This document shows, piece after piece, positions 28,329-42,900 of a stretch of 64,000 bases of DNA (the stretch's first letter is position 1; the number at the start of each line of letters is the position of its first letter). The position numbers and the translations under genes are program-made. The notes beneath the pieces are model-generated. The model was not told the DNA's origin. It was given only the letters and a program-made list of their open reading frames with translations, and ran no database searches. The stretch spans positions 178,501-242,500 of the forward strand of contig WPIO01000035.1 of NCBI GenBank assembly GCA_009760855.2. The letters run 5' to 3'. The stretch is from Cristatella mucedo (lineage: Eukaryota > Bryozoa > Phylactolaemata > Cristatellidae).

Positions 28329-31300
28329 GTGAGCGCACGGCGTCCTGACTCGTGCGACCGCGTTTAGCCAATGTGTACGACGAGTGCCGATGACTGCGCA
28401 CCCTCGCGAGCGCTCGTGCGCACGCAGAGCCGCTGCGGCGGGCGGCGCGGCGCCGCCCGCGGTGCCGCCACGTTCTCGGCCTTAGCGCTTCGCTGACGGC
28501 GCCTCTGACGGGACGAGAATCGCTCTCGTCGTGGTCCGAACGCCTCTGTCGCTGACGGCGCCGCCTTTTCGCAGTTTTTTGTCCGGACCCGCCGAGTCTT
28601 TGCGTGCGGTGCGCTGGGGGCTCAAGCGCGAGCTTGTGCGTTTTGGTTTTTCTCGTTTCCTCTGCCGCGTCCGGCAAAGGCGAGGTCGCCAGTAATCCGT
28701 GCATTCTGCTGCTGCCAGCTGTTGAACAAGCAGAGTGCTTTTTTACTCTTGGCGCATGCTTTGGTCTCTGCTGCTCTGCGAAAGAACAGGCTGACACGGG
28801 CTGTCGCAGGAGAAAAGCCGCTTCAGCGTGCTGCATGCACAAATGCCTGAAACGTAGTGGCTTGCCAAGTATGCTGAGAGCAAGCATCTTGCAGACTGCC
28901 AGGTTCCAAGGCCCCAGCCTCGTTACCTCCTGCCGTTCCCCTCATGCAGGAGACCAGACCTTCTCGACATTCGTGCTCGAGTTGCGGTAGAGCGAATTGC
29001 TCTGTCGCTTTGCCGCAGCTCTGCTGTCTGGCTGACACGTCAGCAGCAGCAGAGAAGCCAAACTGCCTGCAGAGCGGAAGAGCTGCAGAGCATTGCTCTG
29101 CAGCAGAGCATTGCTCTGCTAGGGTCACGTGCCTGCCTGCTGGCATGTCGTGGTAAGGTTTGGATCTTGCTTCGTCCATCTGCTCGCTCTTCGGCCGGTC
29201 ACCCAGGTGTGCGTGATGCCCAAAAGGGTCAGCCTATTGCAGTGCAGCTTAGCTAGCGAGGGGTGGGACACACCCCCGTAGCAGTTGCTTTATTACCTTA
29301 CTCAGAGCACTCTTGTTCCAGGTGCTTGGCAGGTGTTGAGAGTGTGTACCACAGAGCTTGTGTATCTGACAAGTGGCTTGCATTTGGTGTGTCGTCAACT
29401 TGCATGGCTTTTTCATCAAAAGCACGCAGACTGAAATTTCGAATGCGTGAAGCGTTGAGCGTAACCAGCTCTCTGCGATAGCCGTCTAATATTGGAACTG
29501 TTTCTTTTGCAGTATACATTGAAACGTATGGCTGTCAGATGAATGTTAACGATACGGAAATAGCGCTGTCTATTCTGAAGGAAAGTGGGTATGAAAAGAC
29601 TGACGAAGTGCAGCAGGTAATGGATGATCGCCTAGGCTCCTCAGCATAGTATATACCACGGGTCGAGTGCCGTGTTGCATTGAGTTGCCGTGTTGCATTG
29701 TTTTCTCATTTTTGCCATCTTTGCTGCTGTTTCAGCAGAGCAGCCGTATGCGATGGCAGACACTTTTGCTCTTTCATAGCTGTGGTGAAATGTTAATTAT
29801 CTCGAATATTTTTAACGAATGCTCCAAACGTCAAAGGCTTGCGCCTCCTTAGCTTAGCTTAGGAGGCGTCTGGAAGCGCCTCCGCCCGAGGCATTCTGCC
29901 TTGAACATAGTTGTCTCCAAAGACTGCTGTTAAATGTTTGTGCTTGCCTGGTTTACAGTGAAGACAAGACAAATGTAAATAGCCATGAAATTTATTTTTA
30001 ATGCTACGAGTACGAGTAGCCGTGGAAGCGTTGATGAAGCTCAATGCATAGCCTGACTTCATTCGATTAAAATGAAGATAGCTCCTGTCCGTACAGGTAC
30101 ATTAAATGCAATAAGCCAACAAAAATCGGAGCATTGCGATAATTGCTGCAAACCTATGAATTGTTCAGCATTTTCTCGTACTCTCTGCCAACGAAAAAGC
30201 TACTAGGAAGCTGTAATTTGTACACCGGCCGTTATTGGCAGCCCTGACACCCTAGCTTGCTTACTTGGGGCGGTGCCGTTGTGCAGAGCAGGTCTCTCTG
30301 GCTGCTTCGGACTTAGGGCACGATAGAAAGAAAAACACATTTAATAAAACTTTAAGCCATTGGGTGGTAAGACATGCTATGCTGGTCGTGCCTCAATCCC
30401 GTTGTTGAGCAAGACCTTCCGGAGGTTGTCACGGCACTTGCTGATCTATGTCAAGATTTTCAGCATTTTGGATTTGTGTATGTGCACCGTACATGCTAAG
30501 CAGTGGGCCAAACATGGTTAGGAGCTTAGTGCTTGCAACACTCTGAGGCTAGGCTCATCTGTCGTGAACATCACAACTGCCAAATCTCTCCTAGTTGTAC
30601 TGGCCTTCTTTCAAGCAGCGCATTGATTTGAAAACCTGTCACTTCTATTTCAGGTTGCTTCATTCTTTAGCTCTGGCCTACGTATCTGGAAGACTAAATC
30701 TGCGGGGTTCCGCTCGTATCACCTGCTGTTCTGAGTTGGGTCTTTTAGCTGTACCTCTAACCCACCGACCTTAAGGCTTCTGGTGACCGTGCTTTTGGTT
30801 CCTATGCATCAAAGCCTGAAACTGTCTATTGACTGACGTCACGACATCTAATGACTTCACATGTCAAGGGAAGCTAATATCCCTCCTGTTTCTCACAGCA
30901 GATCCGTGCACGTAGCTTATGCATGCTGAAATTGTGCATAATATTGTCACTAGCCAAGTGACACGCTTCCTTTCCAGCTGTTTGCCTAGAAAGAAACTTA
31001 GTTATGTTACGGTACCATACATATGTAGCCATGCTATAATTATTAGTAAAAATAGATAGTTGAGATAGCATTGTAAAATAATCTAACAGCATTTGTTGAT
31101 GGTGTGAATGGAGAGCCCTTTCAATCTGCTTACAGTCATGGCTGACTTGAGTGGGTACGATCAGATGCTCGAAAGAAGTTTTCTGAGAGGTTTGTGTCAT
31201 GAGACCATGCATGTTCGTTACACGGGAGGCAGCCTAAAGCCAAGTTTGTTGACTGCATGGCAGGTAACTATTTGCGAAAAGTGGGATACCAAGGCCATCG

Positions 31301-34300
31301 ATCTCTGTTTGGAATAGATATTTTGAGTGACAGCTATAAGAGGTCTAATTGTTTAAGTTGTAATGTGCACTGAGTTGACCAAAACTTTGTACCTGCTGCC
31401 ACGATCTGTTCTGTAGCCAGAGATGCTAATGGGCACCGTTTTTCACCCGTGTCAGTTGCATCTTTTGTCTTTCTAATCAAGTCCAGCAACTGGTTGCACA
31501 TGTACATGTTGTCTAGCCTTGACTATTGCTGAGGAAATTTCTAGAATACAATGTCGAGGAGTCTTTTACTTAGTAGGACTCCTAACACAAGCAGTACTGC
31601 ATCTTGTACAATGATCTAATCATTCTTTGGTTTAAAACAATCATGTGTCTGTCAGGCACATGTAAAGTGTAGGAGCTGCCAAAAACCGGACGCCATGCCC
31701 CCTCTCTAATAAACAAGCTGAGGTTGCAGCTTGAGGTTGCACTGCTTGTGTAATATTACGTCGTGTCAATACTTGTGACACGTGAATTTTCTTGGACATT
31801 GCCAGGATTCTCGGGATGCTGGTGCTTTTTCCTGATGTGCATGTAGCCAATTGGCATTCGTTGTGTAGCACATACTCTCGTGTGCCGTTTGACCAACTTT
31901 TAAATGCACAGTTATGTTTGAAATTCGATGACGAATATTCGCGCAGCTGCTTCTATTGCCACACGACCAGCCGGGATGAATTACTGCCGGGTTTGCCAGT
32001 AAAAGGAGTGGCGAACTGGGCCACCTATTGCACTTGTTCAAGTTAGACCTATCTGGACCAGCTGAGTCCTCTCGATACCAAATAATAGTAAGACACATGT
32101 ATTTGTGCCCTTAGGGAATTATATATCTCTCTCTAGGCACTTCAAATGTGCCGTATTACAGTGAGACATCTCTGGGTTCGCATTTTTACTAGCGACCTCT
32201 TCTCGGAAGGAACCAGATGGTGGCGCTAGATTTTGCACCGTTGGTGACTGAAAGCTGCTGCTCGAGGCTGGCGCTCGGTGCACTCGTGAGGTGCTTCGCT
32301 CTCACGCCTTGATAAAGCGCTTGCGGCCATTTTTAAAGCAGGGCCGCTGATCTTGTTTCCCCCCTGAAGCATCGGACACTCACCTGTATGTAGGTGGTGT
32401 GCCTGCCGTCTCGTCACTACACCGCGGGCACGCCTGACGTTGGCACTTCTTTTAGGCTGACGTGGCATTGCTGATGACCTGCGCCATTCGTGAAGGTGCT
32501 GAGAACAAGATCTGGTCACGCATTGACGATCTGAAGCGGCTCAAAAGGCGCCGTGCGCAGACTGCGGCTGGCGCCGAGCCGATGAAAATAGGCATCCTAG
32601 GTAATGCTGCTAGTGCCTGCGCGCACCTTTTTTTTCCTTCTTGGGCGATTGCTTTCGAACCCCCTTGGCATTCAGTCGGCACGCCGATGTGCTGCTGGCA
32701 ATGCAGCCATTGACTTGCCGCCAGTGAACCCGCTTCCTTTGTCTGCTCACGCTGCCTCTTGTGTTGCAGGCTGCATGGCCGAGAGACTGAAGCAGAGAAT
32801 TGTCGAGCGAGAAAAAGCCGTCGACCTCGTTTGCGGCCCTGATGCCTACAAGGATTTGCCTCGCCTGCTTGCCGTCACCGACAGCGGGCAGACTGCAGGT
32901 CTGGCACGACATCACTGCATGTAGCGATGACGTCGTGGTTCTGAAACTTACTAGCAAGATGTGATGGGTTGATATAATCATTAAGTAGCTGGGCCACTGC
33001 TCACTCGGGTGGCTTTTACAAGGCTGACCTTTATGGCTACCGGACGAAAGTTATGTTAATTCTCGTGAGCTAGGTTCGGCTTTTTAAAGAGTGCCCTGAT
33101 GATTGCCATTTTCAAAGGGGAAAGTACTTCACCGGTAACCAACCAGGAGCATATTTATTCTATTCTTCATTGGGGGGGGGCAGCGACACGTCTGTGTGCC
33201 ACGTTTTAGGCACTGATTGTCAGTGCTTTCGGAAGACAGGGTTTGAACCTCCTTCCTTCCCTCCCCAATTGTTTGTTTACTCTTCCGAGATTCTGCTGGC
33301 CGTGAACTATTAAATACCCTAAACCCAACCTTCGGAGTTCGAGGCTCTTATTAATTTGAATATGAATCACTCCCAATCCTTGGGCGTGATTTCCGAAAAT
33401 CCTCTGACCCTTGCATACCACCAAATCAAGGATGAATGGCCTGTGCTTAGTGATGGGGCTGCATCTATTTGTCTCGGCCTCGGCATCTGTTTGTCATTTT
33501 TTGGGCTGTCGCTCTTGTCTGGCTGAAAAACCTTGGCATGCGAATTGTGTTGGCAGGTATTCTGCTTGGTGTTGGCCTATATAGCTGCCTGGCGAGGCAG
33601 CTGAGTAGGTCCCATGCAGGGAGGGGTCTGCTAGAAGGGGGAGAGGAGAGAGAGTGAGCCATGGTGAGAGAGATCATGATGAGAGAGTCATTGTAAATCC
33701 GAAGCAGAGCATTTTCTGTCGAATGGTTAGCTCCAAATCCCGATTTCGAACTTAAGAACAAGATCTGATAGACTGATGTAATCGTTCAGCTACTGGGCCA
33801 CCACTCGTACGAGTATCTACTATAAGAACGCCAGAAGGAGGCTGGACGAAAGTTACTGAGGCTCTCATGGTTTAGGGTCGGCTTCTTAATGAGTAGCTTG
33901 ACATATGTTTTTCAATGGGTAAAGGACTTCATCGGTAAGTCAGAATATCAAGAAAATACTTATTAAATTGGTCTAACAATCGAATTATGTTTTAGGTTAC
34001 CTTTCAAAGGACTTGTTGGAAATGAGATCGGAAGCTCTGACGACTTCCACATAAAAGAAAAAATAATTATGCAAAGCATGTCAAACTCAGATGTAAACAG
34101 GAAGCAATATGTCTAAAAATAACAAAACTACCTATCTCTGCAACATGTGTGACTTGTGTCCCAACTTGGTAGATTGAGGTATGCATGTGAAGGTTGTTGG
34201 GGCACATGCTTGTGACTTTTGTACCGCTCATATTCAGTGTAGCTTTGGGCCGTGGGCCCAGTTATGAAATTTTAAAGGCACAAATTTAGCGATGAGTTCA

Positions 34301-36878
34301 ATAGATAGGCTGATAATGAGAAGAGAGAATAATAGCTGGGCAGTGTGGGCTTGCAGTGTGACAGGGACTATGGTGAGATGATGGGCTCTCCTTCATTCGT
34401 TTTATCTTGCCTACGAAGAAACACTATGCCAGGTTCCCAATGGAATCACTGGCCAGTATGCTTGTTTTCGAGAGATTAAGATGGTCGATAGTGGATATTT
34501 GCACTTTTGGTTTATTGATCTGTGATTCGTCTATTTCTCTCAAAGATGTGGACTTAGCTTTAGCTAAAGTGGATTGGTAAGACCTACTGGTAGTGGTACT
34601 GGACCTGTTGGTAGTGGATCGGTAGATCCTTAACTGCCAAGCACTGGACAGAGTCAAGATTTTTAATGGCCCTTTCTAGCCTACGTTTAGCGGTTTTTTC
34701 TTTTCTTTTGTCAGCCATACACCAAATGGTATCTTGGTGGGGATGGACCAATTGTTAAGCTAGAAATGCTAACACATTTTGGAGTTGGCTAGCATGGTCT
34801 TGTATTGAATCAAGCAAGGAAAGTCGGTTGGATGGTCAAGCAAATGGGCACGGGACACAAGCTTGCTGGTGAAGACAGCAGTGTCAAAAGACTTCGGATG
34901 TAATTTTGGATGCCGAAACAGAAACAGAAATCCACATACGATCAGATGTGCAGAAAGGGGTGTCGGTAGGAGTCTATAGGGTACAATCACACACAGGAGA
35001 AAATTTATTATTTTTGAGATGTTGATCTTAAACGTGAGCACGGTGGTGTAATGACTCAGACATGGATAGCATGTTGGAACATATCAGATGAGATCGGCTA
35101 TCAAAATGGACATCAAAATCACCCAGAATGAGAAGAGGGCGATTGCAAGTGCTAAGAAGCGAGTGAAAGTCAGAAAAGTCAGAGATGAAGTTATTATTGC
35201 TACTTGGTGGACGATAAATTACCACCGCTCACCACTAGCTGTACAGAGGACCCAGAAGGCAAAAGATTGTTTAGCATGAGCCGAGAAAGTAATCGCTGTC
35301 CTGGTTTGGCCCCAGGTTAAGGTGCATGCCGTTAAAAAAGGTCGTGGGTTCGAGCCCTGAGTTATGTGTAAAGTGCCTGGTTATTGATTTATGTTCTCTT
35401 AGGGTGCTATTCAAATTAATTACATTTATCTTATATTTTTAAATTGCACCAACATTATGGGTGTGCGCAAATACGAATGAAGTGTGCACCTCTTGGCTGG
35501 TTGCTTTTTTCCTAAATTTTATTTTAGCATTGGTGCCGAATTTGAGCCGGCTTTCTGAGGCCACGTGCTCCCGATGTAATTCATTTCAACAATACTGCAT
35601 TCTTTGTTGATATGTCAGTCGAATTGCTTGTGACCCAATTTTGATGTCAGCTCTAGTCAGTTCGGATGAATCATTTTGTGGGTACTACCATGCATCGTGT
35701 TTGTTTTAGTTAACGTCCTGCTGTCGCACGACGAAACGTATGCGGATGTCATTCCAGTGCGACTAGACAAATCAGCGAAGTCGGCATTTGTGTACGTTTC
35801 TGCTTGACAGTTGCCTTAACGATCCGTGTCATCACCTCTATGCTGAGATTGCAATGGACTATGTTATTAATGATAAGTGGCCCTCCCCATGTGCATTTTT
35901 GGTCCAAAAGTGCATATTCATATTTTGGCCTTTACCCTTCGTGGCCTAACATATTTTATTGGTTTTAGTATTGCATTTCTTTTGTTCTGCGATTTGGTTT
36001 GATCTATCTGGACTTTCTTTTACTGTTGCTGCCGAATCAATATTTGTAGTCTGTTGAGAGTTTGCATGATGATTTTTTCTTGTGTATGCTAGCTGTATTG
36101 ATTATTTTCTAATATATATTAATATAATTCATTTATATAGCGCCCCAAGAGAACTTAATCACTATTCAGGCGCTTCACATATGCCTCGAGGCTCGAGCCC
36201 ACGACCTCAGTCAGACCATGGTCGGGGCAAGCACGTTAACCGCTAGACCAAACCAGCTCGGCATGTAATTCGTTCTGTGGGTAATTCTTAGCATCAACTG
36301 CTGTGCTTGTTCCCTAGGTCGATCATGAGAGGCTGTGATAACATGTGCAGCTACTGCATCGTACCATTTACTCGCGGTCGTGAGAGGAGCCGACCGATGG
36401 AATCAATCATCGACGAAGTGAGAGTGCTCTCGGCTCAGGGTGTGAAGGAATTGACATTGCTTGGCCAGAATGTCAACAGCTACCGCGACATGTCCGAATC
36501 AGAAATTAGCTCGCAGCCTGTGAGCTCTACTTCCGCAAGTCTGAGTAAAGGTATGCTGCCAATCTTGCTATTGGGATACTAGTGTAAGTAATGAATTGGT
36601 GCTCATTACTTCAATCTATCGGTTGCTGTGGTATCTGCTGCTGAAATAGAGCTGTGATATCTGCTGCTGAAATAGAGTTTCTTTGCTTCGCCAGGTTTCA
36701 GCACCGTGTACAAACCAAGACATGGTGGCACACGCTTTGCTGATCTCCTTGAGAAAGTGTCTGATGTTGATCCTGAGATGCGAGTTCGATTCACATCGCC
36801 GCATCCGAAAGACTTTCCAGATGAGGTTAGTTACATGGGGTGTCAGGGGCTGCAAAGATGAGGTTCATCCACCCTGTC

Positions 36879-36914
<36 letters not shown>

Positions 36915-39900
36915 CACTTGATAAAGCGCCCTCAGAGAACTCAATCTCTCTCTAGGCACTTTACATTTGCTGCAAAGGGAAATGCAATTGAATGGTGAGT
37001 AATATCATGCTTGATAAACAAACAAAATGAATAACATGGTTAGGGGTGACAAGCACAGGGTCAGCATGCAAATATGGTTAGTGGCAGCATGCACAGTGTC
37101 AGCACACATAAGCACATGAAGGACGAATCACAGTGACCCACTAAATGCTGTCCTAAATAAGTGTGTTTTCAAGTTCTTTTTAAATGTGGTCAGGTCAGGG
37201 GATGTTCTGACGCAGGTCGGGAGGGAGTTCCAGGCTTTGGGAGCATACGAACTAAATGCACGGTGTCCTTCATCTCTAGACTCTCTCATTGTGCAGTGGT
37301 TAATTATAGTAATACACTTGATGAAGCGCCCTCAGAGAATTCAATCTAACAAATCCCCTAACCATGTTATTCATGTTGTTTATCAAGCATGATACGACTC
37401 ATCATTCAATCGCATTTCCCTTTGCAGCAAATGTAAAGCGCCTAGAAAGAGATTGAGTTCTCTGAGGGCACTTTATCAAATGTATTATTATTATTATTAT
37501 TATTATTAATCTCTTTCTGGGCACTTTACATTTGCTGCAAAGGAAGCACGATCGAATGGTTAGTGGTAGAATGCTCAAGAAACAGCAAGAAAAACATAAG
37601 TTGTTTATGATCCGGTTGTTGTCGACAATCGAGGCTCTGCATGTTCAATCTCTGTCCTACTTTTTGCTGCCTATGCCACAATGTTAATCAATTACATTAT
37701 TTTATCAAGAAAAGTGAAGAGAGAGTGGACTCGGCTCTGCCATTGTGCTGTTCATCTTTGCTACATTTGTCTCCAAGGGCTAAAAAGTCCTCTTGATCCT
37801 GTCCCAACATATCTCCTTATGACTGCCCACCATAACAAATATATTTCTTTACCCTCTGAAAACAGCCGTCAGGTCACTCATTAAGAAGCCAATCCTACCT
37901 AGATCGTGAGAGCTTCAGTAACTCGTGTCAAGTCCTTCTTATGCCATTTGTATCCATGACACTTGAACAAGTGGTTGCCCAGAAGCTGGACGGCTGCATC
38001 AGCTCACCAGAGCTTGCTCGTAAGTTCAAAACAGATTTATAGCCAACTATTCGACAGAAACTGATCTGCTTCGGGCTTAAAATGACCTTTTGAACAATAT
38101 TGATCAACAACAATTCGTATCATGGTCTCTGATAGTTCTGCTAGATCTATCTCCAGCATTTAATACATGCGCCGCCAGATCCTTCTGGAGTGCCTTTCTA
38201 CACGCCTACACATCACCAACACAATCCCAAACCGGGTTAGGTCCTACCTCAGTGAGATATCAGAGTGGAGATGTGAATGGCTTTCGGTCGTCGGGGGGGG
38301 GGGTGGCCCGGCAAGTTTATACTGCCCCAGGGTTCGATCTTAGGCCCTCTGTTTTTCACCATCTATATTCTCCCTCTGGCCAATTTCATAGCCAAGCTTA
38401 ATGTTGGGTTTCATTTCTACATTGTTGACCATGTTGGCTTTCTTTTCTACACAGCTTACAGTCAGCTGTACCTGTCTTTTGACCCCTCTATGCCTTGCTC
38501 CACATCCGACTCACTTTCCTTATAGCCTACAACAACATTAGAACTTTGATGGATACCAGCTTCCTCAAAGCTTAACGATGGTAAGACTAATCTAATAGTT
38601 ATGGGTAAGCCTAGTAACACCCTTATGTTGGAAGACCTAACCTTCACGACTTGTCATTGGCTGGGCACATTGCCTGCACTGTCAAGTCGGCCTACTTGCA
38701 GCAGAGTAACATGGATAAAATCTACTTCCTAGACAAGAAAACGACCACCAAACTAGTTTAGTCGTTCGTGACATTGCATCCAGATGCTGCGATTTTGTTT
38801 GGTAAAGACTCCTGGCCTGTGCCTTTAATCGACTGCAAGTGCTGCAATAGCTCGGTAGTCTTGTCCTCGGCTTCCAGTCCTCTTGATATTCATCGGGCTA
38901 AATTGAAAAATCTTTCATGATCGGGCCTTCAGTTTATATGCAACTTCCGAATCTTGCCTCCAATTTCATTGGCTTAGCATTAGTCTCAGCTAACTAATAA
39001 CAATAACAAGTCTTTTGTTTAGTGCCCTAAGAGAACTCGAGATGCTTTACAACTAGCTGAAAAAGAAGCAATAACCAATAGTTAATGAAAACTATGGTAT
39101 CCTGGTTAGGCAAGTAGGAAAAAGCACACAATTATCATGCTAAGATAATACACTCAGGCACAAAGAGACATATGGCCTCCGCTGCGGTTGCTGTAAATTT
39201 GTTTCGGTAATAAGAGGGTTTTTCTACAATGCCAGGCACACTACAGTTAAGCAAACCATGTGAAATCATTTAGCGATAACCCAAAAACAAACACGTATGC
39301 TGTTGGAGTGCTTTTTAGTGTGACGTCGTCCCACCAAAATTCTCTATGACGGCTCTTGTCTGGCCGGGAATAGAGGCTGCCAGGCTGCTTTTTTGCTGTC
39401 TATTCAACTATTGCACATTCCAAAGAGCCCGAGTTTTACAGGTCGGCTACTGTTGTAGGCCAAGCACCCGGCCTCAACCCCCTGTCGATATCGCTCTAAG
39501 TAGTTGTATAGGGTTCAAATCCGGTAGCTGGCTGAGCCACTGCACCAGCGACAAACAAGGATTTGTAAAAAAGTATGTCACCTGCCTGACGGTTTGCTTT
39601 GCATCGTTATCTTGCTGCCAAATGCAACGACCTTCAAACAGAATATTTGAGCCTTGGAATCCAATTTTCTTGACGAACAATGATATGAGTAAAGTAGCCA
39701 TAGCCAATCACTCATTAATTTATGCCGATTTTCGAGTGTTGCGCAGCCTTCAGCACTCAAGTTACGTGGCGCCGTGTGTGGTATCCGCTTCATGTTAAAA
39801 TCTGAAGCACGGTCAACCGCCATTGTTGCATAGTAAATGCTCAAGCAAGGCCAAGTGTGTTGTTATTCGTTCGGTTGATTGGTTTTCCTTGTCAGCTGGC

Positions 39901-42900
39901 TGTGTTTGCTCCCCAGGTCTTGCAGCTGATTCGTGATCGACCTAACATCTGCAAGCAGCTGCACATGCCTGCACAGAGCGGCAGCACAGCAGTGCTGGCA
40001 AGCATGAGGCGAGGCTACACGCGAGAAGCTTACCTGGAACTCGTACAGCGTGTACGCGACATAGTGCCGGGTATGAGCGGCTGTCCCAGCACTACTTCCT
40101 GCCAGCATCGCTATCCATCGCTACCCTTCCATCGCTATCCATCGCTACCCTTCCATCGCTATCCATCGCTACCCTTCCATCGCTATCCATCGCTACCCTT
40201 CCATCGCTATCCATCGCTACCCTTCCATCGCTATCCATCGCTACCCTTCCATCGCTATCCATCGCTACCCTTCCATCGCTATCCATCGCTACCCTTCCAT
40301 CGAAAGCAGTCGCTTTGGCATGTGGCTTCGATTGTGTTCCTTTCGTCAGGTGAGCAGCAGCTGTACGACAGCTCGTCAGACTCGCATGGCAGACAGCACT
40401 TGCAGTGCCGCCCTCCTCACGTTACTGCCCCTACCCCTGAAGCCAATCACTGTAACTGGCTTCGAGTTGTGGCTTCTCATTTTCCGTCGATCCTCTGCTT
40501 GCTCGATGATCGCCGCGAGTCGACTGCCTCTTGGGGAGCTACTTGGCCGCCACTGGACCCCGAACTAAGCTGCTGCAATGCTTGGCGTCGGCTCCAGATA
40601 GAGTCTACGGCTTAATATTTTATGCTGTTGCTGTTGACCACTGCTGCTGCCACGGGGATTGCAACAATCGCTTGGCAATCGCTGCATTGCTTCGAGAGGC
40701 AGCCAGAGTGGACACGAAATTAGGCCTCGATTGTGTGCCGCTATGTTCTGCCACCGAGGCTGTGGTGCTGCCACTCTCGCTCGGCTTGGCACGCAGCCTG
40801 GCGATCAGCTGCTGGTGATGCTTGGTTCTGGTGCCCTGCTGAGGCTCGTTTAACCTCTCACTCATTGCTGTCATCACAACTATATGGGCTGAGGCCTGGA
40901 CACTCAGACTGAGTCGCTGCCTCACCACCGTACTTAAAAGGCAGAGCCCAAAGGCTTGCAAGGTAAAAGTCCTCACCTCTGATCAGGAACAAGCCTAAGC
41001 CTAGGTATTCCAAACCAAAGCTATTACAGTGGAGCTATTGTTCTTCCAGACTCGCATATATGCTGCGCTATAACTTATATAACTTAGCTGCGCTTGAGTT
41101 GCCCGATGCCTATTGTGAACCTGAACCCTGTTTATCTTGTCACATAAAGGTGTAGATGTCTCTCTAGAATCCCTAGCCAACCAGATAGTCAAAACAATGA
41201 GAAAGCCTAGGAGCAGAAGCACGCTGCCATTTCTGAAACAGACTTTCACTTCCTACGGTATTGCACAAGCCCCTTGGGATTGGCAATGTTGCTTCTTGAC
41301 AACTAATATATTGCTGCATGTCTATGAATGGCGATGTGGGCCCCTGCTATTGCCACTATGCCCATAGTAATAATAACGATAGTCTTATGATTTTGTTGGT
41401 GTATAACCATCGCAAAACATGTTAATATGTATATATATATATATTAAAAAATGTTTTGAGATATTTTATTTTAGGGTTTATAATTTAGGGATCAGGATGT
41501 AAGGTGTTATATTTAGCGTTTATATGTTTTTTAGGGCCTACGGTTTAGGGTTTTAATGTTTGCCGTATTTCCCCAAAAATAAGACCTACTCGAAAATAAG
41601 CCCTGGCGTGATTTCTCTGGATGCTCATAATATAAGCCCTACCCCAAAAATAAGCCCAACCTGTAATCATCACTAAGGGCAAGAAAGATATATTGAGAAT
41701 GTTTTGGGCGTTAATGTTCTTGAAACCGAAAAATGTTGGTGCACACAAGCAGTTATAAGGAGTTGGGTTGATTTAATGCTGCCACTTGTTTTGCAAGGTG
41801 GCGATTCAGCTAGCACTCACAGCGACAAAGACATTAAGAACTTTTTTCACATAGAGAAGAATAGATCAAATCATGATTTCTGAAGGAATTACTGCCTCTC
41901 TCCAGACTCTTGCTATTGCAATAGGCAAGCCATTCAAGGACCATTTAGAAGAAGAATACATTTGTATAGCGCCCCCAGAGAACTTAATCTCTTTCTAGGC
42001 ACGTTACATATGCTGTTAAGGAACTACTTGCACATGGAAATTAAAGACTACATTGAAAATAGAATGGATAGAAATAAGTATGGAAACTTTGTAAAGCCTA
42101 ACATGCAAGAGGTCGCAATTAGGGCGACGAATCCATGGGATAAGCTCACTGGCAGCTGTGTTGCCAATGTACTACGAGCTGGCTACACGGAAAATGGTCT
42201 TCATTTAAGGAGCTTTTGCTGGACACGAGATTTGGGGCCAATGGTTCTTCAGGAAATGGATTTGCCAGAAATTCAGGTCGGAATTTGGGTTTTGAGATTT
42301 ATGATGGTGTTCCAAAAAACATGGCACAACTGTATTTGAATACGTGTAGATTTGTGTGCGTGAATAAATGTAGCTTGCTGTACAAGAAAAAATGAAGCAT
42401 CCCCTAGAATAAGCTCTAATTCATCTTTTGGAGCAAAAAGTAATACACTGTTTAAGTCCCGGTCTTATTATCGGGCAATATGGTAGAGTTTACGGTTTAT
42501 GCCCGGTGGACACCGTATTGAACTTTCTGTGGGTACTGTGCCCTTAGCAGAAAGTTTGCCCTTCCATGCTAAACAATGGCGTATTACCAGCTGTTCTTGA
42601 GGCCAGTCTTTGCCATCCGTGGAAGTTTGTCGTGCCCGCTGTGGCTTGCTGCTGCATGACCGCCTTGCTTTCAAAGCATGGCGATCCTGCTCGGAGTGTC
42701 TGCCTCCTACCCCACTGCTGTCTGCTTGGCATCGGTCTGGCACTTTGAATTGACATTGGCCCGTCTGAGCTTGCAATGCAACGACAAGCCGTTGCTCCTA
42801 TGCCAAAGATGCACGACATATGCCCAGGCGAGCACCCTCGGTGTGCATAATGTATCTCCTCTGAATTTTTTGTGTGTGCAGACGTGTCACTGTCGAGTGA

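Noticed and set aside
28153-28887. 244-codon minus ORF over CDK5RAP1 exon 1 and intron 1
   Set aside because: Antisense shadow of a CpG-rich exon; no recognisable domain.
39857-40615. 252-codon ORF reading through exon 8 and the minisatellite
   Set aside because: Exon 8 donor GTATGA and the phase of exon 9 show that the intron starts at 40071; the rest is open only because 24 is divisible by three.
41460-41560. Several TTTAGGG motifs, possible interstitial telomere
   Set aside because: Only four or five scattered copies in AT-rich sequence, never in tandem.
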